From Euzebyella saccharophila (GTDB taxonomy: Bacteria; Bacteroidota; Bacteroidia; Flavobacteriales; Flavobacteriaceae), in assembly GCF_014855495.1 (NCBI RefSeq), contig NZ_JACYFJ010000009.1, forward strand, positions 1-64,000: a stretch of 64,000 nt of DNA, given 5' to 3'. The notes below the pieces were generated by a model. It was not told where the DNA came from, did not search any database, and saw nothing but the letters and a program-made list of their open reading frames with translations. A program made the translations under genes and the position numbers. Below are positions 36,447 to 45,574 of this stretch, in pieces. The first letter of the stretch is position 1. The number at the start of each line of letters is the position of its first letter.

Positions 36447-37856
36447 TTATAAGGTACTGGGGCAAACATAGTCGGTAACTTCAGCTCCTGCATTTTTAAG
36501 AGCTCCAAAACCACCATCCACATCAATAAGGTTGTGGATTCCTCTACTTTTTAAAATAGAAGCTGCTATTACAGAGCGGTAGCCGCCGGCACAATGTACA
36601 AGAAATTCATCCTTTTCGGGAAATTCCGAGAGGTGCTTATTAATGAAATCAAGCGGGGTATTTTCAGCATCAATAACATGCTCAGACTGGAATTCACTGG
36701 GTTTTCTCACATCAAAAACCGGAACGGATTCCTCATCAATTTTGGTTGTAGCTTCATCCGCTGTAATTGATTCAATAGAGTCAATTGCTTTCCCGGAATC
36801 CTTCCAAGCTTCAAATCCTCCTTTTAAATATCCAATAGTACCATCAAAACCAACCCTTGATAATCGAGTCACGGCCTCTTCCTCCTTTCCTTCCGGACAA
36901 ACCAATAAAATGGGCTGTTGCGTATCTGCAATCAAGGCCCCTACCCAGGGAGCAAAGTCTCCATTGAGACCTATAAAGATGGAACGCGGCACATGGCCTT
37001 TTACAAAATCCTTTTGGTGCCTAACATCCAAAACTACAGCACCGGTCTCATTGGCGGCTGTTTCAAACTCCTCAGGGCTTAAAGCCGTGGTACCTCTGGT
37101 AAGTACTTCACCAATATCTTCATAACCCTCTTTGTTCATTTTTACGTTAAGCGGAAAATACTTGGGTGGCGGTAGAAGCCCGTCCGTCACCTCCTTTATA
37201 AATTCCTCTTTGCTCATATCTTGACGGAGGGCATAATTGACCTTCTTTTGATTTCCCAAAGAATCAACCGTTTCTTTCATCATATTTTTTCCGCAAGCAG
37301 AACCTGCTCCATGTGCCGGATATACAATCACATCATCAGCAAGTGGCATAATTTTGTTTCTCAAACTTTCATAGAGTAAACCTGCCAATTGCTCTTGGGT
37401 CATATCTGCTGCCTTTTGGGCCAAATCGGGTCTACCTACATCTCCCAGAAAAAGCGTATCTCCAGAAAATATGGCGTGGTCCTTGCCCTTTTCATCCTTT
37501 AATAGATAGGTGGTACTTTCCATAGTGTGCCCGGGAGTGTGAAGCACATAAATACTCACATCTCCCAACTGAAAAGATTCTCCATCTTTGGCAATAATGG
37601 CATCAAAGGAAGGATTGGCATTGGGCCCGTAAATGATAGGAGCTCCCGTTTCTTTTGAAAGGGTCACATGACCACTTACAAAATCCGCATGAAAATGGGT
37701 TTCAAAAATGTATTTGATTTGGGCACCTGCATCTTGGGCACGCTTGATGTAGGGTTCTACTTCCCTTAAAGGGTCTATGATTGCCACCTCTCCCTTACTC
37801 TCAATATAATAGGCTCCTTGGGCTAAACAACCTGTATAAATCTGTTCTATTTTCAT
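36447..37856 (-). CDS. Persulfide dioxygenase-like MBL protein with two rhodanese domains
   Basis: The ATG at 37856 gives 469 residues beginning MKIEQIYTGCLAQGAYYIES. Residues 1-225 form a metallo-beta-lactamase fold of the ETHE1/Blh type with THFHADFVSGH (His54, His56, Asp58, His63), HTPGHT and FLGDVGRPDL. Two rhodanese domains follow (about 265-360 and 370-465); the second has the active Cys in LVHCAGGYRS and the first has a CPEG loop. Together they would oxidise glutathione or protein persulfide to sulfite and move sulfane sulfur. It lies downstream of SulP and a Crp-type regulator. Confidence 0.93.
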   Translation of the reverse strand: MKIEQIYTGCLAQGAYYIESKGEVAIIDPLREVEPYIKRAQDAGAQIKYIFETHFHADFVSGHVTLSKETGAPIIYGPNANPSFDAIIAKDGESFQLGDVSIYVLHTPGHTMESTTYLLKDEKGKDHAIFSGDTLFLGDVGRPDLAQKAADMTQEQLAGLLYESLRNKIMPLADDVIVYPAHGAGSACGKNMMKETVDSLGNQKKVNYALRQDMSKEEFIKEVTDGLLPPPKYFPLNVKMNKEGYEDIGEVLTRGTTALSPEEFETAANETGAVVLDVRHQKDFVKGHVPRSIFIGLNGDFAPWVGALIADTQQPILLVCPEGKEEEAVTRLSRVGFDGTIGYLKGGFEAWKDSGKAIDSIESITADEATTKIDEESVPVFDVRKPSEFQSEHVIDAENTPLDFINKHLSEFPEKDEFLVHCAGGYRSVIAASILKSRGIHNLIDVDGGFGALKNAGAEVTDYVCPSTL

Positions 37857-37927
37857 TTTATCATTTTTGATCAATCGCCCTCTATTCCATAAAGTATATA
37901 ATTCCAAAGACGATAAATATTGAAATA

Positions 37928-37961
37928 CAAAAATACCCTAAACCCAAAGATTACATTGTAA
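37928..37961 (-). promoter_or_regulatory. Promoter and dyad before the persulfide dioxygenase gene
   Basis: On the minus strand a -7 box TATTTTTG lies at 37928-37935. A perfect dyad TTACA-T-TGTAA lies at 37951-37961, in the -33 position. It resembles half-sites used by Crp/Fnr proteins, and such a regulator is encoded 1.8 kb away. Confidence 0.4.
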
Positions 37962-37967
37962 CATTGG

Positions 37968-39695
37968 TTACCGTCTTCTTAGGTTCTGGTACGCGACCTT
38001 CTCACTTAATGGAGAAGGAACGGTAGTATCATCAAAATAGGCAACTGCCTCCTTTGTCTGTACAAATAGATGTTTTTTAGACAAAACGTCTATTAAACCA
38101 CTGCTAAAAATGATATCCCGTGTAGGTCCTATAGCCCCGGCAATGTAGAATTGCAAGTTTTTGTCGTGTAGGTCCTCTATTATCCGTATAAGCATTTGAG
38201 CTGCACTAGAATCTATATAATTAATAGCTTCCGCATTTAGGATAATCCCCTTCAATCCCTCTCCTTTTGCCGCGATGTACTTATAAAGCAGTTTTTTAAA
38301 ATAGTTTTTATTTCCAAAATACAATTGGGAATCAAACCTTACTACCAACAAATCATTTCTAACATCTATGTCCTCTCCAAATCGGTCAATATTCTTATAA
38401 TAATCAGAACCCTCTATCTTTCCAAGAACTGCAAAATGCGGTTTGGAACTTTTATAGACCATTAGTAATAGGGAAAGTAGCACACCCAGAAGAATTCCTT
38501 GCGTAATCCCAATAAATAGGGTAGCCAGAAAAGTAAGGATTAAAATGGCCAATTCATCTTTTCTGTAAGCCCATAAACTTTTTGGATATTCGACATCTAC
38601 CAAACCCACAACAGAAACCATAATGATACTTGCCAATACAGCATTGGGAAGGTAATAGAACAAAGGCGTAAGAAACAACAGGGTGATTACGATCATTAAG
38701 GAGCTGAACAAAAGGGATAAAGTTGTTTTTGCCCCTACTGAACCATTAATTGCCGAACGGGAGAAACTACCGGTTACCGGGTATGATTGAAATAAAGAAC
38801 CTAAAAGATTGGAAGAACCTATGGCAATAAGTTCTTGATTAGGGTCTACTGTTTCCTCCCCATTCTTCTCCTCGAGTGATTTTCCAATGGAGATAGCCTC
38901 TAAATAACCAATTAAAGCCAAGGTAAGGGCTATAGGAGCTAATTTTATAATACTTGGAACATCGAATTGAGGTAATTGAAAATGTGGAAGCCCCGTAGGA
39001 ATTAAACCAACTATTTTAACCCCATAGGATTGAAGCCCCATCGCATACACAAAAAGAATGGCAACAATGACCACCACCAACACTCCTGGAAACCTTGGTC
39101 TCCATCTTTTAAAAAGCACGATGGCCATAATTCCGGCAATACCAATGGTAAGGTCCAAAAGATTCGTCTCCGGAATTTTCACCATCGCATTGTATAACAT
39201 TTCATGAAACAGGCCACTTCGCTCCACCGAAGTACCTAACAGATGCTTTAATTGACTGAAAATAATAATGATGGCTGCCGCCGATGTAAAACCACTAATG
39301 ACGGGTTTGGAAAGAAAGTTGACTAAAAAACCCATCCGCAGAAATCCCAAAACAATTTGGATGGCCCCTACCATGAAAGCTAAAAGAAGGGCCATTACCA
39401 CATAATTCTCTCCCCCGGAGGTAACAAAAGGTGCCAACGCTGCGGCCACCAAAAGTGAATCCATAGCAACGGGACCAACGGCCATTTGTCTAGAGGTTCC
39501 CAAAATAGCATACACTACTACGGGCACAAGAGAGGCATACAGTCCGTAAACCGGGGGTAGCCCGGCTATCATAGCATAGGCCATACCCTGCGGGATCAAT
39601 ATAATTCCAACAGTTAGGCCGGCAATCATATCTTTACCTAACCACTTGCGGTCATAGGTTGGCAACCATTGTAAGAATGGTAAAAATCTGCGCAT
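37968..39695 (-). CDS. SulP-family anion transporter with STAS domain
   Basis: The 575-residue permease has 10-12 membrane helices from about residue 20 to 420 and a C-terminal STAS domain (about 440-550, including GIILNAEAINYIDSSAAQML). The family motif GMAYAMIAGLPPVYGLYASL is near the N-terminus. Members move sulfate, bicarbonate or other anions. Its place between a persulfide dioxygenase and a Crp-type regulator favours sulfate or sulfite movement, as inference. Confidence 0.92.
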   Translation of the reverse strand: MRRFLPFLQWLPTYDRKWLGKDMIAGLTVGIILIPQGMAYAMIAGLPPVYGLYASLVPVVVYAILGTSRQMAVGPVAMDSLLVAAALAPFVTSGGENYVVMALLLAFMVGAIQIVLGFLRMGFLVNFLSKPVISGFTSAAAIIIIFSQLKHLLGTSVERSGLFHEMLYNAMVKIPETNLLDLTIGIAGIMAIVLFKRWRPRFPGVLVVVIVAILFVYAMGLQSYGVKIVGLIPTGLPHFQLPQFDVPSIIKLAPIALTLALIGYLEAISIGKSLEEKNGEETVDPNQELIAIGSSNLLGSLFQSYPVTGSFSRSAINGSVGAKTTLSLLFSSLMIVITLLFLTPLFYYLPNAVLASIIMVSVVGLVDVEYPKSLWAYRKDELAILILTFLATLFIGITQGILLGVLLSLLLMVYKSSKPHFAVLGKIEGSDYYKNIDRFGEDIDVRNDLLVVRFDSQLYFGNKNYFKKLLYKYIAAKGEGLKGIILNAEAINYIDSSAAQMLIRIIEDLHDKNLQFYIAGAIGPTRDIIFSSGLIDVLSKKHLFVQTKEAVAYFDDTTVPSPLSEKVAYQNLRRR

Positions 39696-39754
39696 ACTAT
39701 AAAACTACACATTTAATGTTTTGATGTAGAAATTGGCGTTTGGAAAAACATGCC

Positions 39755-40387
39755 TTACAAGTCCACTACCTTAATTTCGTGCCGGTGCATCTTTATTTTT
39801 CCTTCTTTTTCCAATTTTTTAAGAAGCCTGGAGATTACCACTCTAGAAGTATTTAAATCATAGGCTATTTCTTGATGGGTAGTATGTATACTGTCGTCAT
39901 GATTTACTTTGGCCTTGTCCCTTAGGTGCTTGAGCAAACGTTCATCCATTCTTAAAAAGGCAAGGGTGTCCACCGTTTCCAAGAGCTCCATCATACGGGT
40001 ATGATAACTATCTAAAATAAATTGACGCCATGATTGGTATTTGGCCATCCAAAGCTCCATTTGCTGCACGGGAATCATGAGCAGTTCCGTATCACTTTCG
40101 GCAATTGCCCTTATCTCGCTCTTGTGGGTACCCATGCAGCAAGACAGGGTCATAGCACAGGTATCTCCCCGCTCTAGGAAATACAATAACAGTTCGTCCC
40201 CATCCTCATCTTCCCTTAAAATCTTTATGGCCCCTTCTAAAAGTAAGGGCATGTGTGTAATATTTTGGCCAATATCCATAATCACAGAACCTTGAGGAAT
40301 ACTTTTCTGCAAGCCTACTTTGGTAATTTCCTTAAAAAGCTCCTCCTCGAACAAATAGCCGTAAAACTGTTGTAACTTTTCTTTCAT
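39755..40387 (-). CDS. Crp/Fnr-family regulator with Cys motif
   Basis: The 210-residue regulator has an N-terminal cNMP-binding-like barrel (about 15-125) and a winged helix (about 145-205, HTTHQEIAYDLNTSRVVISR). Three cysteines in TCAMTLSCCMG (Cys77, Cys83, Cys84) replace the usual cyclic-nucleotide pocket residues. Relatives in Bacteroidetes with this motif often sit beside sulfur-oxidation genes, so sensing of sulfane sulfur by the thiols is a fair inference. It lies 59 bp upstream of the SulP gene. Confidence 0.9.
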   Translation of the reverse strand: MKEKLQQFYGYLFEEELFKEITKVGLQKSIPQGSVIMDIGQNITHMPLLLEGAIKILREDEDGDELLLYFLERGDTCAMTLSCCMGTHKSEIRAIAESDTELLMIPVQQMELWMAKYQSWRQFILDSYHTRMMELLETVDTLAFLRMDERLLKHLRDKAKVNHDDSIHTTHQEIAYDLNTSRVVISRLLKKLEKEGKIKMHRHEIKVVDL

Positions 40388-40393
40388 CCTATG

Positions 40394-41176
40394 CTAGCTA
40401 ACGGAAATTTTAACCCTAAAAACCTGGTCATCGTTTCCTAAAAATTGGAAACCATCATTTAAATTCTTCTGTTCCACATCATACGGATAGAAGGTAATTG
40501 GCTCCAGACAGATCATATTTTCAACTTCTGTCCACAACATAAAATTCTGGAAGCCCTCTGTTTCAACAGTCACCTCTTTTTCATCCTTTAGTACGATTTT
40601 TTCACAATCAGCCACCTTGTACGCCCGGCTACCGATCGCTAATACCTCTTTAAGAGAAATTTTTCTAGCACCGGCCAAAATAGTGGGGTTTTCATTGTGA
40701 AGTTTAAAGGCAGGATGGTAACCCAACATAAATGGCATATCCCTCTCCCCGGAGACAACAAACGAAATCTCCAATCCGGCTTCCGTTAATAGAAACTGCT
40801 TTTTAAACAGAAAGCCATAAGTGTAATAGAGAAATTGCTTATTACTTTTCTCGGGAAATTTGCTGTTGCGCACCGGACTTCTCTCTTTGTATTCTTTCTT
40901 AAAGACGGCACTTACGGCAGAACTAGTTTCTAATTCATATTCCAGCTCCCTTAAAATACCATGCTGGTCCATGATGGCAATATCCCTAGGGGTCTGTACT
41001 TGAAAGTGGGCTTCTGAAGTTGGACCAATTATTGGGAACATTTCCGTATCCGAGCTTCTCCAACCAGGACTACCTTTTTGATGAATGACCTCATGCCCAT
41101 CTACTTGGTATCCTACAAGTTCGCCTTTATCTATTTTAACTGTTTGATTTCCGTTCTGTAAAATCACCATAACCAA
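40394..41176 (-). CDS. Aldose 1-epimerase family protein
   Basis: The 260-residue beta-sandwich protein belongs to the galactose mutarotase-like superfamily (YeaD/LacX type). Visible stretches are GWRSSDTEMFPIIGPTSE, GYHPAFKL with the catalytic His, and NFMLWTEVENMICLEP with the base region. It would interconvert hexose anomers or hexose-6-phosphates in the cytoplasm. It ends 6 bp before the Crp-type gene, so the regulator may be in its transcript. Confidence 0.85.
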   Translation of the reverse strand: MVMVILQNGNQTVKIDKGELVGYQVDGHEVIHQKGSPGWRSSDTEMFPIIGPTSEAHFQVQTPRDIAIMDQHGILRELEYELETSSAVSAVFKKEYKERSPVRNSKFPEKSNKQFLYYTYGFLFKKQFLLTEAGLEISFVVSGERDMPFMLGYHPAFKLHNENPTILAGARKISLKEVLAIGSRAYKVADCEKIVLKDEKEVTVETEGFQNFMLWTEVENMICLEPITFYPYDVEQKNLNDGFQFLGNDDQVFRVKISVS

Positions 41177-41272
41177 CTTAAATTTATCGTTCGCAAATTA
41201 CATAGTTCCGTAATCGTAAACATACCCAAAGCAACTGAACATCAGCCTACAGCGTTTCCCTTACTAAAATAC

Positions 41273-42514
41273 CTACTCGAACTGTATTGCCTTAACGGGC
41301 GTTATTTTGGTAATAATGTACGAGGGTATCAATAACATTAAAAGACAAAGTATCAAAACACCAACATTTAATACTATCACTGTTAGAACATCTATGTGTA
41401 CGGGTATGTAATCTATATAATATTCTTGTGGATTAGGAAATTTCAACACCTTAAATTTATGCTGAACGTAAATTGCCCCTAGTCCTAGAAGGTTGCCCCA
41501 AAAGAGTCCAATACCAATCAAGTACGCCGCATTGTACAGAAAAACCTTTCGAATGCTCCAATTGGCAGACCCCAGCGCCTTTAATATACCGATCATGGGC
41601 GTTCTTTCCAATATAAGCACTAACAGGGCCGTAATCATGTTAAATCCACTTACGATGATAACTATCCCTAAAATGAGGAAAATATTAAAATCGAACAATC
41701 CGATCCACTCAAAAATCTTGTAATATTTATCTACTATGGTCTGGGTATCCAATGTGGACAAGGTCTTTCCATAAATTTCATTGCTCTTTTCCTGTAGCTG
41801 ATCAAAATCATCCAAGAAAACCTCAAAGTTTCCAATTTGGTCGTCACCCCACTTATTCATACGCTGAATGTGACGGATATCGGTAAATACGTACACCCCA
41901 TCAAACTCCTCAAAACCACTATCGAACAAGCCCGTAATAGTAAATTTTCGTTGGTTGGGTAATTGGGAAACATCGTCATCTTTAAGAAAAAAGGCGTAAA
42001 AACTATCTCCTGTGGACAGTTTAAGTCGGTTGGCCATTAGGCTGCTCATCAACACTTGTGAATTGAGTTTTCCAGTGAAATCCGGTAGTTCGCCCTCCAC
42101 TAGATACTCTTCAAAACCAGACCAATTGTAATCTTTTCCCACCCCTTTTGCCAAGATACCTTCAAAGGTTTCTTGGGTACGGATAATGCCACCCTTACTG
42201 GCTATGGCCTGCACATGGGTAACTCCCTCAACATCCTTAAAACTGGGATAAAAATCCTGATTTAGGTCAACGGGAACTACCGAAACATCCGATGCATTAT
42301 TATCGTAATTAGAAATTTGGATATGTCCGTTAAACGCAGCAACTTTTTCACGTATTTTGTACTTGAGTCCAACGCCGGAAGCAATGGCCACTAACATCAT
42401 GATCATACCAAGTGCAATAGCGGTAATTGCTATTTTTATTATAGGAGCGGAAATACTAATTTTGTGCGCCGCTCCCTTGATAAGCCTCTTGGCCAAAAAA
42501 TATTCAAAATTCAA
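41273..42514 (-). CDS. LolC/LolE-type ABC transporter permease
   Basis: I choose the TTG at 42514, giving 413 residues beginning NFEYFLAKRLI after the start; the frame upstream runs into the NamZ gene. Four membrane helices are seen: about 22-44, then three near 280-300, 325-350 and 375-400, framing an MacB-like periplasmic domain. The family moves lipoproteins from the inner membrane to the carrier LolA, or otherwise extracts lipids. No ATPase gene is adjacent. A -7 box TACTTTTG (42538-42545, minus) and the SD-like AAGGAGG lie inside the divergent NamZ gene. Confidence 0.85.
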   Translation of the reverse strand: MNFEYFLAKRLIKGAAHKISISAPIIKIAITAIALGMIMMLVAIASGVGLKYKIREKVAAFNGHIQISNYDNNASDVSVVPVDLNQDFYPSFKDVEGVTHVQAIASKGGIIRTQETFEGILAKGVGKDYNWSGFEEYLVEGELPDFTGKLNSQVLMSSLMANRLKLSTGDSFYAFFLKDDDVSQLPNQRKFTITGLFDSGFEEFDGVYVFTDIRHIQRMNKWGDDQIGNFEVFLDDFDQLQEKSNEIYGKTLSTLDTQTIVDKYYKIFEWIGLFDFNIFLILGIVIIVSGFNMITALLVLILERTPMIGILKALGSANWSIRKVFLYNAAYLIGIGLFWGNLLGLGAIYVQHKFKVLKFPNPQEYYIDYIPVHIDVLTVIVLNVGVLILCLLMLLIPSYIITKITPVKAIQFE

Positions 42515-42517
42515 ATT

Positions 42518-43765
42518 ATGGCATTTTTTTCCTCCTTCAAAAGTACATTTTTCATTTGGTTTTTGGTGCTTTCCTCTTGTGGTAACAATGACAAAGTGCA
42601 TCATACCGAAGGTGCCACAGCAGTACAAGCTAAGGATAGTGTAATTCCGCTTCCGGTCACCGTGGGTGCCAATAGGACAAAATTGTACCTTGAGGAATTA
42701 AAGGACAAAAAGGTGGGAGTTGTTGCCAACCAGACAAGCGTTATATTTAAAGATAGCGAAAAAGAACCTTCCTACGTTCATTTGGTAGACTCCCTATTGT
42801 CCCTGAATGTACAAGTACAAAAAGTTTTTGCTCCGGAACATGGTTTTAGGGGTGCTGCCGATGCTGGTGAAAAAGTACAGGACGGGACGGATCCAAAAAC
42901 GGGTTTACCGCTTATATCCCTATATGGAAAAAACAGAAAACCCACTGCCGATCAATTAAAGGATTTGGATATTGTAATTTTTGATATTCAAGATGTGGGC
43001 GTACGCTTTTATACCTATATAGCCACCTTACAGTTAGTTATGGAGGCCTGTGCAGAGAGTAAAAAACCTATCATTGTATTGGACAGACCCAACCCCAACG
43101 GCCATTATGTTGATGGGCCCACCATGGAAAAAAAACATAAAGGATTCCTAGGCTTGCAGGAAATACCGTTAGTTTACGGTATGACCATAGGAGAATATGC
43201 CACTATGATCAATGAAGAAGGATGGCTGGAAGGTGGCAAGAAGGCCAACCTAAAAGTGATACCGCTTGAAAACTGGACGTATGAAACCGTCTATTCTCTC
43301 CCTATAAGGCCTTCCCCTAATTTACCCAATGACAAGTCGATTAACCTATACCCTAGCTTAGGGCTTTTTGAAGGCACTAATGTTAATGCAGGTAGAGGAA
43401 CGGAATTTCAGTTTCAGCGCTATGGGGCTTCCTTTTTAGATAGCACCCAGTACAGCTTTAGTTATGTGCCTATGCCTAATTTTGGCTCAAAGCACCCTAA
43501 AGAAGAGGGCAAAAAGTGTTTTGGAAAAGATTTGTCCCAAATACCTACAAAAAACGAAGTTTCACTGCACTGGGTAATAGATGCCTACATGAACTCGGGA
43601 GACAAATCCAACATTTTCATTACCTCGGGTTTCACCAAACATGCGGGTACGGAAACTCTTCAGAAACAAATTGAAGATGGTATGACCGAGGAAGAAATTA
43701 AGAAAACGTGGCAGCCCCAGTTAGAAGCGTTCAAGAAAATAAGGGCCAAATATTTAAGGTACTAA
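42518..43765 (+). CDS. namZ: NamZ-type exo-beta-N-acetylmuramidase (DUF1343), lipoprotein
   Basis: The ATG at 42518 gives 415 residues with a lipoprotein signal ending LVLSSC (Cys21). The DUF1343 domain fills the rest: VGVVANQTSV, FAPEHGFRGAADAGE, IVIFDIQDVGVRFYTYI, LDRPNPNGHYVDGP, LPIRPSPNLP and SLGLFEGTNVNAGRGT. Characterised members remove N-acetylmuramic acid from peptidoglycan fragments, for recycling. The start lies 3 bp from the start of the divergent permease gene, so its promoter must sit in that gene. Confidence 0.88.
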   Translation: MAFFSSFKSTFFIWFLVLSSCGNNDKVHHTEGATAVQAKDSVIPLPVTVGANRTKLYLEELKDKKVGVVANQTSVIFKDSEKEPSYVHLVDSLLSLNVQVQKVFAPEHGFRGAADAGEKVQDGTDPKTGLPLISLYGKNRKPTADQLKDLDIVIFDIQDVGVRFYTYIATLQLVMEACAESKKPIIVLDRPNPNGHYVDGPTMEKKHKGFLGLQEIPLVYGMTIGEYATMINEEGWLEGGKKANLKVIPLENWTYETVYSLPIRPSPNLPNDKSINLYPSLGLFEGTNVNAGRGTEFQFQRYGASFLDSTQYSFSYVPMPNFGSKHPKEEGKKCFGKDLSQIPTKNEVSLHWVIDAYMNSGDKSNIFITSGFTKHAGTETLQKQIEDGMTEEEIKKTWQPQLEAFKKIRAKYLRY

Positions 43766-44199
43766 CTTATTTTTAAATTCAGGATTATCTTTCGAACGTT
43801 GATCCAGAAAAGGTTGACTGTAGTGGATAATCTTTCTGAAAAATCTGCCAATAAAAGAAGGTTTTTTTCAAAGTTGGCAATATCCGCTTTGTTTAGGCCA
43901 TGGAGGTGGGGATCAAAATAGGCCATGTTCCAATCTGAAAAGCTTCTTTCTTCATCCATTTCCTCACTTACCAATCTTACATTAGAATGGCGGACATCTT
44001 TAGAAATGATTTGAAACAATTTGTTCACTTCCTCCCTATCGCCCTCTAAAATCTGTACAAAAGCTCCATTGTGATATACAAGGCAACCTGTTATGTTCTG
44101 TACTTTGTTATGATCTCGTGCCTGCTCAAGAATTCTATCAATGCCCAGTTCATCAAAGGACACACATGCATTTGATTCATACGTTAACTTGTAAATCAT
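43762..44199 (-). CDS. BLUF-domain blue-light sensor 2
   Basis: The 145-residue protein has the same length and layout as the BLUF protein at 9.3 kb. FAD-pocket residues are Tyr7 (TYESNA), Asn31, Gln49 (FVQILEGD) and Trp90 (FSDWNMAYF). The helical tail FEKNLLLLADFS...LFWINVRK matches the other copy. A full promoter, TTG-N19-TATATTTG, ends only 4 nt before the ATG, so the mRNA is probably leaderless. The stop codon overlaps the convergent namZ stop. Confidence 0.93.
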   Translation of the reverse strand: MIYKLTYESNACVSFDELGIDRILEQARDHNKVQNITGCLVYHNGAFVQILEGDREEVNKLFQIISKDVRHSNVRLVSEEMDEERSFSDWNMAYFDPHLHGLNKADIANFEKNLLLLADFSERLSTTVNLFWINVRKIILNLKIS

Positions 44200-44203
44200 T
44201 GAG

Positions 44204-44233
44204 CAAATATAGAATAGTTTGCTTTTTAGGCAA
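44204..44233 (-). promoter_or_regulatory. Complete promoter of BLUF 2, leaderless
   Basis: On the minus strand TTG (44231-44233), 19 nt spacer, TATATTTG (44204-44211), then CTCA and the ATG at 44199. Spacing and sequence match the Bacteroidetes consensus exactly. Confidence 0.7.
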
Positions 44234-44262
44234 TTGTTATAGGCCTTACATTCGATAAAAAG

Positions 44263-45108
44263 TTAAACACTTTCAACTTTTTCTATACCCGTGGGCTTTC
44301 TATACCTATGGAACGGTTGCTTTAAAAGCCCTTTGATACTTGAATTTTCTACTTCATCCGGAAAGGTATCCACACCATAAACAATCGCATCCCTATCATA
44401 TTGCATATACGTACCAAAAATACGGTCCCAAATAGAGAAAATATTTCCGTAATTACTATCTGTAAAAGGCAATTTATAATGATGGTGTACCTTGTGCATG
44501 TCTGGTGAAACAAAAACGTAACTAATCAATTTGTCCACTTTTTTAGGAAGTTTAATATTGGCGTGACCAAATTGCGATGCCACTAAGGACAAGGATTGAT
44601 ACAACATTACTATGCCAATGGGGGTACCCACCAAAAAGACACCTAACAATGTAAACATGAAACGGATAACACTCTCTAAAGGGTGATGCCTGTTAGCGGT
44701 AGTCGTATCTACATTATGGTCTGTATGATGCACCAAATGAATCATCCAAAGGGATTTTACTTTATGCTCCGTTAAATGGGCAAGATAGGCTCCAATAAAG
44801 TCAAGAAATAAAACCCCTAGTAGCACGTAAGCCCACAAAGGCATTTCTGGCAGCCAGTTGATGATACCAAATTCATTACTGACCGTCCAATCGGCCGTTT
44901 TTAAAAGTAGAAATGCCAATGCGAAATTGACGATGATGGTGGTGAGAGTAAAAAAGAAATTGGGAAGTGCATGGTTCCATTTTTTATAGGAAAACCTCAC
45001 CAAGGGCACTGCACCTTCCAAAACCCAAAAAAAAGTAATGCCCCCTACTAAAATTAAAGATCGGTGCAAGGACGGAATGGTCTCAAAATAGTTGATTAGC
45101 GTTTCCAT
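44263..45108 (-). CDS. Sterol desaturase / fatty-acid hydroxylase family protein
   Basis: The 281-residue membrane di-iron enzyme has about five membrane segments. The three His boxes are HLTEH, HHTDHN and HKVHHH, with a further NRHHPLE. Bacterial members hydroxylate or desaturate fatty acids, carotenoids or sterol-like lipids. The substrate is unknown; there are no carotenoid genes nearby. It runs divergently from the SugE-like gene. Confidence 0.88.
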   Translation of the reverse strand: METLINYFETIPSLHRSLILVGGITFFWVLEGAVPLVRFSYKKWNHALPNFFFTLTTIIVNFALAFLLLKTADWTVSNEFGIINWLPEMPLWAYVLLGVLFLDFIGAYLAHLTEHKVKSLWMIHLVHHTDHNVDTTTANRHHPLESVIRFMFTLLGVFLVGTPIGIVMLYQSLSLVASQFGHANIKLPKKVDKLISYVFVSPDMHKVHHHYKLPFTDSNYGNIFSIWDRIFGTYMQYDRDAIVYGVDTFPDEVENSSIKGLLKQPFHRYRKPTGIEKVESV

Positions 45109-45205
45109 TTGTTCAATAACAATTTATGAATTCAATTACTTCCTTTTAAATATACGAAACCTAAACCAATAGGTAAGGTCTTAACATCCGCATTAAAAAT
45201 TGGAC

Positions 45206-45213
45206 TAATTTTG
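45206..45213 (+). promoter_or_regulatory. -7 promoter element TAATTTTG
   Basis: An exact TAnnTTTG match 28 nt before the SugE-like start codon. There is no TTG at consensus spacing. Confidence 0.4.
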
Positions 45214-45241
45214 CAGTTGGCACTAATTTTAAAAACGAATT

Positions 45242-45568
45242 ATGAAATGGATATTTCTTATAATTGCCGGACTTTTTGAGGTGGCCTTCGCCGCCTGTTT
45301 GGGAAAAGCAAAGGAGGAATCTGGTGCTATTGCCACTTATTGGTACTTGGGATTTTTGGTGTGCCTCACCATTAGCATGGTACTCTTGGTAAAGGTCACC
45401 CAAGTTTTACCTATTGGGACCGCGTATGCCGTTTGGACGGGAATTGGAGCAGTGGGCACTGTTTTGGTTGGCATTTTCCTTTTTAAGGAACCTGCCTCCT
45501 TTTGGAGACTTTTCTTTTTAACTACCCTGATTACCTCAATTGTAGGCCTTAAATGGGTATCCCAATAA
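45242..45568 (+). CDS. SMR-family transporter, SugE/Gdx-like
   Basis: The 108-residue protein has four membrane helices and the essential Glu13 in LFEVAFA. The stretch LPIGTAYAVWTGIGAVGTVL is the SugE/Gdx subfamily hallmark. Gdx members export guanidinium ion in exchange for protons as dual-topology dimers; the related EmrE types export quaternary amines. No guanidine riboswitch is visible in the short leader. Confidence 0.88.
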   Translation: MKWIFLIIAGLFEVAFAACLGKAKEESGAIATYWYLGFLVCLTISMVLLVKVTQVLPIGTAYAVWTGIGAVGTVLVGIFLFKEPASFWRLFFLTTLITSIVGLKWVSQ

Positions 45569-45574
45569 GACATT

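Noticed and set aside
45109-45241. Guanidine riboswitch before the SugE-like gene
   Set aside because: The leader is only about 25 nt after the -7 box and lacks the paired stems of known classes.
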